Part shown: in pieces, positions 34,109-42,692 of the stretch
Layout: each line of letters starts with the position of its first letter
Numbering within the stretch: the stretch's first letter is position 1
Source: Elusimicrobiota bacterium
Lineage (GTDB): Bacteria > Elusimicrobiota > Elusimicrobia > FEN-1173 > JAKLIF01
DNA: 60,850 nucleotides
Assembly: GCA_022709755.1 (NCBI GenBank)
Contig: JAKLIF010000011.1
Location: 1 to 60,850 of the forward strand
Direction: 5' to 3'
Notes under the pieces: model-generated
The model's database searches: none
Seen by the model: the letters and a program-made list of their open reading frames with translations, nothing else
Told to the model about the DNA's origin: nothing
Program-made: the position numbers and the translations under genes

Positions 34109-36118
34109 TCACTCGTAGCGGAGAGCTTCGATAGGAGAAAGGAGGGAGGCCTTGCGGGCCGGCCAGAATCCGAAGACGATGCCGACGCTGGATGAGAAAA
34201 CGAAAGCCAGAAGGACGGACGACGGGGACACCACCGTGGACCACCCCGCCAGTTTGGAGATGATCAACGACACGACCGCCCCCAACAGGATCCCCGAAAT
34301 ACCTCCGAGAGTGGAAAGCACCGACGATTCCAGGAGGAACTGGGAGAGGATGGCGCGTCGCGTGGCCCCGACGGCCTTGCGCAATCCGATCTCGCGGGTC
34401 CGTTCGCTGACCGAGACCAACATGATGTTCATGATCCCGATCCCGCCGACGAGGAGCGAAATGGCCGCCACGATCCCGAGCAGAAGGGTGAACGTCTTGG
34501 TGGTGCTGGTCAAGGCCGCCTGCATCTCGGCCATGTTCCGGATCTCGAAATCGTCATCCTTGTATTCGGGCAGACGGTGCCGTTTCCTCATGAGGCGGGT
34601 GATATCCTGGGTCACCTCATCCATGCCGGCGGGGCCGTCGCACTCGATCGATATCCGGTTGACGTATTCTTTGCCGAGGATCCGTTTCATGGCGGTGCGC
34701 AACGGGACGATCACCGCGTCATCCTGATCGCGGAAACCGCCCGATCCCTTGAGCGGAAGGATCCCGATGACTCGGTAATTCACCCGGTTGACCTTCACGA
34801 CCTTGCCGACCGGATTCTCTGTCCCGAAAAGGTTCTTGACGACGGTCTGCCCCAGGAGGATGACCCGCGATTGAAGCTCGTTCTCTTTTTCCGTGAAGAA
34901 ACGCCCGTAATAGGGCTGAGAGGCGCGCATCGGCGCGTAGGCGGGTGTGGCCCCCGTCAGTTCCGTGTTGGTGTTCTTGTCGGAATAGACCACCTGGACG
35001 GAACCGCTCACGTTGGCGTCCACGCGCAAAATATGGCTGTTCACCTGGGAGATGGCCTTCATATCGTCGAGTGTCAAACGGTTGACGCTGCCTCCCTCCC
35101 CATGGACCCCGCCGACCGTGTGCCGTCCGGGGGAGAGCATGAGGAGGTTGGATCCCAGACTCGCCAGCCGGGTCTCGATCGCCTTCTGGGCGCCGGTCCC
35201 GACGGCCAACATGGCGATCACCGACGACACGCCGATCAGTATCCCCAACATGGAAAGAGCGCTTCGTACCTTGTTGCTGGCCAGTGCCCGGAGGGCCGAA
35301 GTCCCGTATTCAAACCCCGCGGTCAATCGATTCTTCAACCGCACCGGAAAGGGCAGTGTCACCGTCACAGAACGGGCGGTTCTCATCACGGGACGAAAAT
35401 CATCACGTTGCGCTTTCGTGTTCTCATTCCGCGCCGAGGAGGAATCACGGGTCTCATCGGAGACCACCACGCCGTCTTTGAGCCGGATGATCCGCCGGGC
35501 ATAAGCCGCGATGTCCGGCTCGTGGGTCACCATCACCACCGTAATCCCGCTGCGGTTCAGATCGACCAGTTGCGAAAGGATCCCCTCGGCCTGGTCCGAC
35601 GCCAGGTTCCCCGTCGGCTCGTCGGCAAACAAGAGCCGCGGCCGGTTCACCAGCGCGCGGGCGATGGCCACCCGCTGCTGTTGTCCGCCGGAGAGTTGGT
35701 TCGGTTTGTGCTCCATCCGGTCGGAGAGCCCCACATCCCCCAGGAGATCCCTGGCCCGGGACTCCCGGTCCGTGGCCCCCGAATAGATCATGGGAAGGAT
35801 CACGTTATCCAACGCGCTCGTGCGGGGAAGGAGGTTGAACATCTGAAAGATGAAACCGATGGTCTTGGAACGGAACGCCGCTCCCTGATCGTCGGAAAGG
35901 CGGGAGACGTCCTGTCCTAACAACCGGTAGGTCCCGCTCGTGGGGCGGTCCAACAGACCGAGGATCTGCATGAGGGTGGATTTTCCGGAGCCCGACGGCC
36001 CCATGATGGCGACGAATTCCCCTTCGTCGATTCGGAGGGTTATGTTCTTGAGGACCTGCAGTTCATCGCCACCGGAAAAATAGGCCTTCGTGATCTTTTC
36101 CAGCTCGATCAGGGACAT
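34109..36118 (-). CDS. macB: MacB-type ABC transporter (ATPase-permease fusion)
   Basis: A 669-residue fusion of ATPase (about 1-225; GPSGSGKST, LSGGQQQRVAIARAL, LLFADEPTGNL) and MacB permease: first membrane helix near 290-312, a large periplasmic domain at about 315-540, then three helices in the C-terminal FtsX part (TLLLGIVAAISLLVGGIGIM). With the adaptor and TolC-like protein upstream it would form a tripartite exporter for peptides, lipids or antibiotics. ATG 36118 shares a base with the adaptor stop (TAATG). It is the last gene of the long run that starts at pit. Confidence 0.93.
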   Translation of the reverse strand: MSLIELEKITKAYFSGGDELQVLKNITLRIDEGEFVAIMGPSGSGKSTLMQILGLLDRPTSGTYRLLGQDVSRLSDDQGAAFRSKTIGFIFQMFNLLPRTSALDNVILPMIYSGATDRESRARDLLGDVGLSDRMEHKPNQLSGGQQQRVAIARALVNRPRLLFADEPTGNLASDQAEGILSQLVDLNRSGITVVMVTHEPDIAAYARRIIRLKDGVVVSDETRDSSSARNENTKAQRDDFRPVMRTARSVTVTLPFPVRLKNRLTAGFEYGTSALRALASNKVRSALSMLGILIGVSSVIAMLAVGTGAQKAIETRLASLGSNLLMLSPGRHTVGGVHGEGGSVNRLTLDDMKAISQVNSHILRVDANVSGSVQVVYSDKNTNTELTGATPAYAPMRASQPYYGRFFTEKENELQSRVILLGQTVVKNLFGTENPVGKVVKVNRVNYRVIGILPLKGSGGFRDQDDAVIVPLRTAMKRILGKEYVNRISIECDGPAGMDEVTQDITRLMRKRHRLPEYKDDDFEIRNMAEMQAALTSTTKTFTLLLGIVAAISLLVGGIGIMNIMLVSVSERTREIGLRKAVGATRRAILSQFLLESSVLSTLGGISGILLGAVVSLIISKLAGWSTVVSPSSVLLAFVFSSSVGIVFGFWPARKASLLSPIEALRYE

Positions 36119-37137
36119 TACTGACTCCGATTACCACCGTTGGTCTTGGTCCGTTTCGCACCGGTGTTCGAAGAGGATTTCTTTGCGCCGGGAGGAAATC
36201 CGAACGGACTGTTGGCCACGGATTTCTGCGACTGGGACACGTATTTCTGTCCCGTGATGACCACCGAATCCGCCGCGGTGAGACCGGAGACGATCTCCAC
36301 GTTCTCCCCGGACTCCAGTCCCGTTTGAACCACCGTCGGAACCGGCCGGCCTTGAGGCCCCCGGAGCAAGACCTGCTTTTCTCCGGACTGATTCTCGCTC
36401 ACCGCCATATAGGGCACCAGCAACGCTTTCTCTTTCCGGTCCACGATCAATTTCACGTTCGCGGTCATCTGCGACCTGAAGAAACCCGGGACGCGCTGGG
36501 GAGCCACTTTCACGTCATAGGTGATGACGTTGGAGACGTTCTTCCCCTCGTGCAATATATTGAACACTCGTCCATCGACGGTATGGGACGGATATGCATC
36601 CAGCGTGATGGTGGCCGGCATGCCCACCTTCACCCGTCCGATATCCACCTCGTCCACCTGGACCACCACGATGAGCCTGTCGGAAAGGACGAACAAGGTG
36701 GTCCCCAGAGAGACGGTCTGCCCGACCACCACGTCGCGCACGATGACGGTCCCCGACAACGGCGCGATCACCGGTGTGGGTTTGTAGGTGTCTTGCATCT
36801 TCTGAAGTTCTTCAGGGCCCATGGAGCGCGCCGCGTCAAGGATGGCGGCCCGGTCCGTGGAACTCATCCAGGCCAAAATATCCCCCTCTTTGACCACAGC
36901 TCCTTCATCCACGAGCAGTTTCTCGATCCGGCCTGCGATCGGAGGACTGACCTCCACCCTGTTCAAGGGAGACACCTCCCCCGTCGTTTCCACCACGTCT
37001 TCGATGGACCCTTCCTGCACGGGAATGACGCTGGTCACCTGCGCCCGTTTCTTCGCCTGGTTCCGCCGCTGGACCCAATAATAAGCCCCCCCGCCGATCA
37101 ATAAAACCGCCAACAACCCGATCATCGCCTTTTTCAT
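36118..37137 (-). CDS. MacA/HlyD-family periplasmic adaptor
   Basis: A 339-residue membrane-fusion protein: single N-terminal helix (KAMIGLLAVLLIGGGAYYW), lipoyl-like halves around EVSPPIAGRIEKLLVDEGAVVKEGD and PLSGTVIVRDVVVGQTV, beta-barrel domain, and Gly/Ser/Lys-rich C-terminus (AKKSSSNTGAKRTKTN). The hairpin between lipoyl halves is short. ATG 37137 is preferred because GGAGGAG lies 8 nt before it; a GTG at 37146 overlaps the upstream stop. It joins MacB to the TolC-like channel. Confidence 0.92.
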   Translation of the reverse strand: MKKAMIGLLAVLLIGGGAYYWVQRRNQAKKRAQVTSVIPVQEGSIEDVVETTGEVSPLNRVEVSPPIAGRIEKLLVDEGAVVKEGDILAWMSSTDRAAILDAARSMGPEELQKMQDTYKPTPVIAPLSGTVIVRDVVVGQTVSLGTTLFVLSDRLIVVVQVDEVDIGRVKVGMPATITLDAYPSHTVDGRVFNILHEGKNVSNVITYDVKVAPQRVPGFFRSQMTANVKLIVDRKEKALLVPYMAVSENQSGEKQVLLRGPQGRPVPTVVQTGLESGENVEIVSGLTAADSVVITGQKYVSQSQKSVANSPFGFPPGAKKSSSNTGAKRTKTNGGNRSQ

Positions 37138-37142
37138 ACCGA

Positions 37143-38417
37143 TCACTCCTCCAATCCGCTGCCCAAAGCCTTATACCACGCCGCTTCAGCGATGGCGGCA
37201 TTCTGTCTGGATTGAATCACACTGCGTTCATAACTGACGAGTTCCGCCACGACCAGCTCCCATTCCTCGAAGGACATCAGCCCGCTGGAATAACGGACCA
37301 ACGCCTCGCTGTTCCTCTGCCGGGCGGCTTCTAAAAATTGTTGTTGCACGTGGACTTGATCGATCTTCCCCGCCAGATCCGCCCAGCTCGATTCCAATTC
37401 GCTCCGGATCTGATAGCGTTTGGCGCGCAGATTCTCTTCCGCCTTTTCCGCGTCGCGTTTGGCGGCCGAGACCGCGTGATAGGTCGCCGTGGGGCCGCCG
37501 CCGAAGAGAGGAAGACTCAGAACCCCGGAGACGTTCCAGTGATAATTGTCGGACGGAAAATAACTCCGGTCGGAGGTGCTCCTCGAATAGCTGGCCGAGA
37601 GGGTCGGCCACAGGTCGCTCCGGGCCTCGCTCAGACTCTCCTTGGCCAAAGACCGCGACGCCTCCAGGGAATCGATCTGCGGATGACGGCCGACCAAAGA
37701 ATCGGGATCCGAAAAAACAGGCAGGACGGGAACGCCCAATGTGCCCGTCACGGCGACGGCCGCGAAATCCCCCTGCCCCAGTTGGCGGTTGAGCACCTGC
37801 TGGTTCGCCCTCAAGGATCGACGGGCCTGGGCGAGACTGGCTTCCGCCTGGGCCAATTCCGCCTTGGCTTTCAGCATGTTCCCCTTCGATTCCCGGCCGG
37901 ACTCATATTTCAAGGAGACCGTCCGCGCGTTAGAGCGCCGGATCTCACAGATCTTTTCCGAGACCACCACTTCTTCCTGGGTGGTCAGGAGGTCGGCGAA
38001 CGCTTTCCGGAGACTGTAGCGGAGTTCGGAGGACTGGATCCGAAGCGCGGCGGAAGATTGTTTGACACTGATGGAGGCCTTGGATATGGTGGAATAATTC
38101 TTCAGGTTGAGGAGGTCCAGCCGCACGCTCCCCTGCGCTTGCCAGCGGGAAGCGCCGGTGCTGTTATCGCTGTTCGAATAACTGTTCGACAACGTCACCT
38201 GAGGCAAAACATTGTTCAGGCTCCCCCGGTAACGGGACTGTTGACCCTCCAGGGATTTCCGGGCCGAGATCAGGTCCGGGTTCTGCCGCTCCGCCCGGCG
38301 AACGCAGTCTTCCCAGGTCAACGGGACGGCGGATTCCTCGGCGCGCTGTTCCGAGGGGGACAGCGCGGGGGAAGCGACCGCCAGACAAAGGATGAAAAGC
38401 CTTCTCAAAGGTGTCAT
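37143..38417 (-). CDS. TolC-family outer-membrane efflux protein
   Basis: A 424-residue protein with signal peptide (PLRRLFILCLAVASPALS) and two outer-membrane-factor repeats, seen as WEDCVRRAERQNPDLISARKSLEGQQ, then long helices (AKAELAQAEASLAQARRSL), and again HPQIDSLEASRSLAKESLSEARSDLWPTLSASYS. It forms the outer channel of the exporter. ATG 38417 overlaps the Spy-like stop (ATGA); its stop overlaps the possible GTG start of the adaptor. Confidence 0.93.
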   Translation of the reverse strand: MTPLRRLFILCLAVASPALSPSEQRAEESAVPLTWEDCVRRAERQNPDLISARKSLEGQQSRYRGSLNNVLPQVTLSNSYSNSDNSTGASRWQAQGSVRLDLLNLKNYSTISKASISVKQSSAALRIQSSELRYSLRKAFADLLTTQEEVVVSEKICEIRRSNARTVSLKYESGRESKGNMLKAKAELAQAEASLAQARRSLRANQQVLNRQLGQGDFAAVAVTGTLGVPVLPVFSDPDSLVGRHPQIDSLEASRSLAKESLSEARSDLWPTLSASYSRSTSDRSYFPSDNYHWNVSGVLSLPLFGGGPTATYHAVSAAKRDAEKAEENLRAKRYQIRSELESSWADLAGKIDQVHVQQQFLEAARQRNSEALVRYSSGLMSFEEWELVVAELVSYERSVIQSRQNAAIAEAAWYKALGSGLEE

Positions 38418-38803
38418 GGTCCGGGGGGCCGAGGCCCTCTCTTCCTGAAACGTTTCTCCATCCGCAACTCGATCCGGTCGAACTTCTCCCGTTGTTCGGG
38501 CGTCAGGATCTTCTTGATCTCCGCCTGGGTCGAAGCGCGGATCTCTTCGAACTTCGGTCGGGATTCCGCCATCAACGTATCCACTTTCACGCGGCTGGCC
38601 TCCATGATGGACACCACCTGTTGTTTTTGTTCGGGCGTCAATTTCAACTGGCGACTCAACCGGTTGACCATATGATTGAAATGTTTCTTTCCGGGTTCCC
38701 CCATGGGTTTGGGAGGGAAACGATGCCTCAGTCCGCCGACCACCGCCCCCAGGATGACTCCGATGGCGAGAGCCACCACCACCTGCTTCCATTCTATCTT
38801 CAT
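38414..38803 (-). CDS. Spy/CpxP-like periplasmic stress protein, membrane-anchored
   Basis: A 129-residue protein with an N-terminal helix (VVVALAIGVILGAVVGG) that lacks a clear cleavage site, followed by a helical domain with two LTPEQ motifs (LKLTPEQKQQVVS and KKILTPEQREKFD), the LTxxQ hallmark of Spy/CpxP/ZraP chaperones and metal-resistance sensors. ATG 38803 has GGAGG 5 nt upstream. It overlaps the anti-sigma stop and the TolC-like start. Probably an envelope-stress sensor or chaperone that works with the sigma/anti-sigma pair. Confidence 0.85.
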   Translation of the reverse strand: MKIEWKQVVVALAIGVILGAVVGGLRHRFPPKPMGEPGKKHFNHMVNRLSRQLKLTPEQKQQVVSIMEASRVKVDTLMAESRPKFEEIRASTQAEIKKILTPEQREKFDRIELRMEKRFRKRGPRPPGP

Positions 38804-39264
38804 AGTTCCTCCCATGAATAACCCAACAGCTTATCCACCCTCATGTTCTCATCGCTGACCGAAAAACCCGACGCGATGGTCTCGTCCTGTCCGGACAGAA
38901 GGATCGTGTCCGTGAGGGGCACCGACTCATTCTCGCGGGCCGGCATCACGAACAGAACGATCACCGCCGCCGCCGACGCCAACGCCGGGATCCACCAGCC
39001 GTTCCGCTGGTACCACCGGGGAATGAACTCTCGTTCATCCGACCGGGGGATCCTCGCCATGACCCGCTTCACGAACAGGTCGGCATCCACGGGACGATCC
39101 GGCTGGGACCGGGACAACAGGGTGGAGAGTTCCTTCCACCTCCGAAGTTCTTCCCGGCAATCGGAACATTCCGACAGATGGGCTTCGACCGCCGGAAGGT
39201 CCGCCGGTGACAGCTCATGGTCGTGATAAAGATGGATCTTCTCTTTCAGTTCCTCGTGGGTCAT
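38800..39264 (-). CDS. Zinc-finger anti-sigma factor
   Basis: A membrane protein of about 154 residues. The cytoplasmic N-domain has the ZAS motif (HDHELSPADLPAVEAHLSEC, then SDC), i.e. His-x3-Cys-x2-Cys, followed by one membrane helix (WWIPALASAAAVIVLFVMPA) and a short periplasmic end. Such proteins bind and hold ECF sigma factors. ATG 39264 (GAGAGG upstream) is chosen; ATG 39270 is 2 codons earlier. It directly follows the ECF sigma gene and overlaps the Spy-like gene. Confidence 0.9.
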   Translation of the reverse strand: MTHEELKEKIHLYHDHELSPADLPAVEAHLSECSDCREELRRWKELSTLLSRSQPDRPVDADLFVKRVMARIPRSDEREFIPRWYQRNGWWIPALASAAAVIVLFVMPARENESVPLTDTILLSGQDETIASGFSVSDENMRVDKLLGYSWEEL

Positions 39265-39300
39265 GGTCATCCTCTCACCTCTTTAGACGTATTGGGGCGT

Positions 39301-39903
39301 TCAAAAGTGTCGCGACCGTTCGATCAGGGCTTCCCGCGCCCGGCGGAGACGCGCTTTGACCGCGTCCAGGGTGATACCCAACGTTTCGGCGATCTGGAGG
39401 TAATCCATCCCTTGGGTCTCCCTCAGCAGGAGCACGATCCGGTGGTCCTCCGACAGTCCGGCCAACAACCGCCTCACCAGATCGGCATTCTCCAGGTCCG
39501 GGCGTTGGGGTTCATGGAACGGAGTCCCGAGGGCATCCCCTTGTCGATCCACCAGGGCCTCCAAAGATTCGGAACGCCGGACCGAGGCCCTCCTTTGGAA
39601 TTCGCGGCACGTGTTGTAGGCGATGCGGTAGATCCAGGTGGAGAACGCGGATTGATCCTTGAACTCCGGCAGGGCCTTGAACGCTTTCAGAAAGGATTCC
39701 TGGGCGGCATCTTCCGCGTCGGTGGGGTGGTTCAGGAGGGCCCGGCAGAGGCCGATCACGCGCGCCTGGTGACGGCGGACCAGCTCGGCATAGAGGCCGG
39801 TCTCCCCGGACCGGACCTTTTCGATGATCTCTTTATCGTCGATGATGAATGTCCTTTTCGGGTGAAGCGGTTCGGAAGGGATCCGGCTCAGGAGACGGAC
39901 CAC
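39301..39903 (-). CDS. ECF-family RNA polymerase sigma factor
   Basis: About 200 residues. Region 2: ELVRRHQARVIGLCRALLNH, DAEDAAQESFLKAFKALPEF, FSTWIYRIAYNTCREFQRR; region 4: LSEDHRIVLLLRETQGMDYL, IAETLGITLDAVKARLRRAR. No ATG is present at the expected N-terminus; GTG 39903 is the most likely start and overlaps the GGDEF gene by 16 nt. Paired with the anti-sigma and Spy-like proteins, it probably switches on this exporter and other envelope-stress genes. Confidence 0.88.
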   Translation of the reverse strand: MVRLLSRIPSEPLHPKRTFIIDDKEIIEKVRSGETGLYAELVRRHQARVIGLCRALLNHPTDAEDAAQESFLKAFKALPEFKDQSAFSTWIYRIAYNTCREFQRRASVRRSESLEALVDRQGDALGTPFHEPQRPDLENADLVRRLLAGLSEDHRIVLLLRETQGMDYLQIAETLGITLDAVKARLRRAREALIERSRHF

Positions 39904-40982
39904 AGGGACACACAGTTGCGCCCCTTGGATTTGGCCCGATAGAGGGCCTGATCGGCCCTCTCGATCAAAACGTTGGATTCCAGACTCGCCTCGTCGGTTT
40001 TCAGTTCCGCGGCGCCGAAGGAGGCCGTCAAAGAATAATTTTTCCCGTCCACGACCAACGGCGTCTTCTCGATTCTGGAGCGCAAGCGTTCCGTCACGAG
40101 ATGTCCGTCTTTCAAGACGGTCTCCAACAGGATCACGCCGAACTCCTCGCCGCCGCACCGGCCCACGATATCGACGGAACGGGTGTTATCCCGCAAAATC
40201 TTGGCCAGATGACGGAGGGCGCGGTCCCCCATCGGGTGACCGTGGGTGTCGTTGAACTTCTTGAAGAAATCCAGGTCCATCATCACCAGCACCAGCGGGG
40301 CCTTATAGCGGCGGGCCCGATTCATCTCCTCCTTCAGCCGTATCCGGAAGACCTGTTGATTGACCAAACCGGTCAGACCGTCGGTGATGGAAGCCGAATA
40401 AAAACGGACGTTGGCCAGGGCGACGGCCGCGAAATGGGTCAGCACCGAGAGGAACGCCTCGTCCTGCGAACGGAACGGCTCTCCGGTCTTCTTCTTGTCC
40501 AGATTGATGACGCCCAGCACCTCTCCCCGATAGATGATCGGCAGGACGAGCATGGATTCCTTCGGCCGCGGGAGTTTCGGGTCGTTGAAAAAATCCAGGT
40601 AGAGGTCCTTGTCCCCGGCGACATCCTCCACCAACACCGATTTCCCGGTACGCGCCACGTAACCGGCGATCCCCTCGCCGATCCTCGGTTTGACCATGGC
40701 CCGGGCGCGGTCGGACACTCCGATGGAGGCGCGGATCTCGAGGAATTCCCCCGACTCGTCCACCAACATCAGCGACCCCTTTTCGACACCGGCCACATCC
40801 GCGAAGACCCGCATGATCTTCTGGAGCAACCGTTCGGCGTCGAAGATGCTCACCATATCCGTCGACAACTGGCTCAGCCGCTGAAACCACTCTTCCGGCC
40901 GGCCGGCCGGTTCGGTCAGATCCGGTCTCGGAAGGGAGGTCGGCTTCCTTTTATCGATCGGGAGGACCCGGTCCGGCGTCAT
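39888..40982 (-). CDS. GAF-GGDEF diguanylate cyclase
   Basis: A 364-residue soluble protein: helix, GAF domain at about 45-190 (LSTDMVSIFDAERLLQKIMR, ESMLVLPIIYRGEVLGVINLD), and GGDEF domain at about 200-364 with DLDFFKKFNDTHGHPMGDRAL and CGGEEFGVI. An RxxD inhibitory site (RSVD) lies five residues before GGEEF, so product inhibition is expected. It should make cyclic di-GMP from GTP in response to a ligand of the GAF domain. ATG 40982 overlaps the alkaline phosphatase stop. Confidence 0.93.
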   Translation of the reverse strand: MTPDRVLPIDKRKPTSLPRPDLTEPAGRPEEWFQRLSQLSTDMVSIFDAERLLQKIMRVFADVAGVEKGSLMLVDESGEFLEIRASIGVSDRARAMVKPRIGEGIAGYVARTGKSVLVEDVAGDKDLYLDFFNDPKLPRPKESMLVLPIIYRGEVLGVINLDKKKTGEPFRSQDEAFLSVLTHFAAVALANVRFYSASITDGLTGLVNQQVFRIRLKEEMNRARRYKAPLVLVMMDLDFFKKFNDTHGHPMGDRALRHLAKILRDNTRSVDIVGRCGGEEFGVILLETVLKDGHLVTERLRSRIEKTPLVVDGKNYSLTASFGAAELKTDEASLESNVLIERADQALYRAKSKGRNCVSLWSVS

Positions 40983-42088
40983 AATCCGAGCGCCTCCTTC
41001 ATCAATCCGAACAACTCCGTGTTGTCGTGCCACCCGTTGGCCTTCTCCGTGCCGGGCCCCACGCCGATCAGGAACACGGGGCTTCCGGTATGGGCCCGGC
41101 TCACGAAACTGATGTTGCTCATGTTCTTCAAATCGTCCAAGGTCGGAATGCCTCCCTGATTATATTCGGCCTCCGTCAGAGCGACACCGCCCGTGTCGTG
41201 GTCGGCGGTGATGAAGAGGATCGTGTCGGGATTCTTCTCCTGGAAGGACAGGGCCCAACCGACCGTCTCGTCGAATTCGAGGAATTCGTCTTTGAGGCGC
41301 GAGGCCGCGTTGGAATGGGCCGCGTGGTCGATCCGACCTCCCTCGACCAGGAGAAAAAAACCGTCGGGGTCCTGATCCAACTTCCCCACGGCGGCTTCCG
41401 TCATCTCCGTCAGCGTGGGGATTTCCGCCGTCCGTTCGTCGCGGAATGGGATCTCTTTGTCGGCAAAAACGCCGATCCACAGGGGTTTCCCGTCCTTTTC
41501 GGAGGACAGGAGCATTGAACGGCTCGTCAGGACCCAATATCCGGATTGCCGTGCGTGAGACAGGTCATAGTCCTTGGCGCCACCGCCCAGCAAGACCGTC
41601 ACCTTCTTTTCGATCTGCTGGAGACCGATCTCGAACTTATCGGCGCGGCTCATCACGTGGGACGAGAACGCGGCGGGCGTCGCATCCGCCAATCGGCACG
41701 TGGTGACGAGCCCCGACGACATCCCCTTCTTCTGAGCCATTTCCAGGATGCTCGGGTGCGATTTCCCGTCGGGATCCACGCCCAGGGACCCGTTGTTGGT
41801 CTTGACCCCGCAGGCGTACGCCGTGGCCGAGGCCGCCGAATCCGTCACCAGACTGTTGGCCGACCGGGTGGCGATATAACCGCATCGTCCCCGCCTCATG
41901 GCCTTTTGGATGGAGAGCTCCGGTTTCTTCAACACCAATTCGCTGTAGACCTGACCCAACCCGACCACCGCCGGGCCCATGCCGTCCCCGATCAGGAGGA
42001 TCAACCGGCGCGAGCGATCCGCCGCCGAAGCGTCCGACAAGGACATCAGGAAAAGAAATCCGATCAAAAAACGGGGGATCATCCTCAT
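40979..42088 (-). CDS. phoA: Secreted alkaline phosphatase
   Basis: A 369-residue protein with signal peptide (RMIPRFLIGFLFLMSLSDASA) and the alkaline phosphatase fold: LLIGDGMGPAVVG, SLVTDSAASATAYACGVKT with nucleophile Ser, VEGGRIDHAAHSN, FITADHDTGG and SRAHTGSPV. It is shorter than E. coli PhoA but has the metal-site residues. It hydrolyses phosphomonoesters in the periplasm, for example nucleotides, giving phosphate for the Pit transporter encoded upstream in the same run. phoA is used in the broad family sense. Confidence 0.92.
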   Translation of the reverse strand: MRMIPRFLIGFLFLMSLSDASAADRSRRLILLIGDGMGPAVVGLGQVYSELVLKKPELSIQKAMRRGRCGYIATRSANSLVTDSAASATAYACGVKTNNGSLGVDPDGKSHPSILEMAQKKGMSSGLVTTCRLADATPAAFSSHVMSRADKFEIGLQQIEKKVTVLLGGGAKDYDLSHARQSGYWVLTSRSMLLSSEKDGKPLWIGVFADKEIPFRDERTAEIPTLTEMTEAAVGKLDQDPDGFFLLVEGGRIDHAAHSNAASRLKDEFLEFDETVGWALSFQEKNPDTILFITADHDTGGVALTEAEYNQGGIPTLDDLKNMSNISFVSRAHTGSPVFLIGVGPGTEKANGWHDNTELFGLMKEALGL

Positions 42089-42111
42089 GCGGGGAAACCT
42101 CTCTCTCGGGA

Positions 42112-42318
42112 TCACATCAACAACTTTCCGACCAACACGGCCAACAATATCCAGAAGGCCGCGAACAGGAAACGCGGGATACGCTTTCGGGCGGACGACG
42201 GCGGCGTGAAACGCCGACGGTCCTCCTCCCTCATGAAACTGCTGCAGACCGGACAATAGTCTCCGGGGCTGGGCGTCTGGTGTCCGCAGTGCGGGCAGGA
42301 ACGGAGACTCCGCCTCAC
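42112..42318 (-). CDS. Small zinc-ribbon membrane protein
   Basis: A 68-residue protein. The N-terminal zinc ribbon has SCPHCGHQTP and DYCPVCSSFM (four Cys), then a basic stretch (REEDRRRFTPPSSARKRI) and one C-terminal membrane helix (FLFAAFWILLAVLVGKLL). GTG 42318 overlaps the response-regulator stop (GTGA). The function is unknown; such proteins often act as small membrane-tethered adaptors. Confidence 0.75.
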   Translation of the reverse strand: MRRSLRSCPHCGHQTPSPGDYCPVCSSFMREEDRRRFTPPSSARKRIPRFLFAAFWILLAVLVGKLLM

Positions 42319-42692
42319 GCGGGAGCGGACAACATCTGCTGCACCTTGTGCAAGACCCGGTCGATCTCGAACGGTTTGGCGATATAACCGCTGGCTCCCA
42401 GCATCTCGGCCCGTTCGACGTCGCTGATCAGATCCCGCTGAGTGCACATCAACACCGGCAGTTTGCGCGTGGCTTCGGTCGCCCGGATGGACGACAACAC
42501 GCCCCACCCGTCCAACTGCGGCATATTGACGTCCAAGATCACGAGGTTCGGCTGGAACGACTGGACCTCCCTCAATCCCTCCACGCCGTTGTAGGCCGCG
42601 CGGACCGTGTAACCAGCCCCCGTCAGAACCACCATCAGGAGGTCGGCGATATTGTGTTCGTCGTCGACCACCAATATTTTCTTATTGCTCAT
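42315..42692 (-). CDS. Single-domain response regulator
   Basis: A 125-residue receiver domain only: acidic pair LVVDDEHN, phosphoacceptor Asp54 (VILDVNMPQLDGWG), CTQRD and Lys106 (IAKPFEI). There is no output domain, so it signals through protein contacts or a relay. ATG 42692 overlaps the sensor-kinase stop, which strongly suggests the two are a pair. Confidence 0.95.
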   Translation of the reverse strand: MSNKKILVVDDEHNIADLLMVVLTGAGYTVRAAYNGVEGLREVQSFQPNLVILDVNMPQLDGWGVLSSIRATEATRKLPVLMCTQRDLISDVERAEMLGASGYIAKPFEIDRVLHKVQQMLSAPA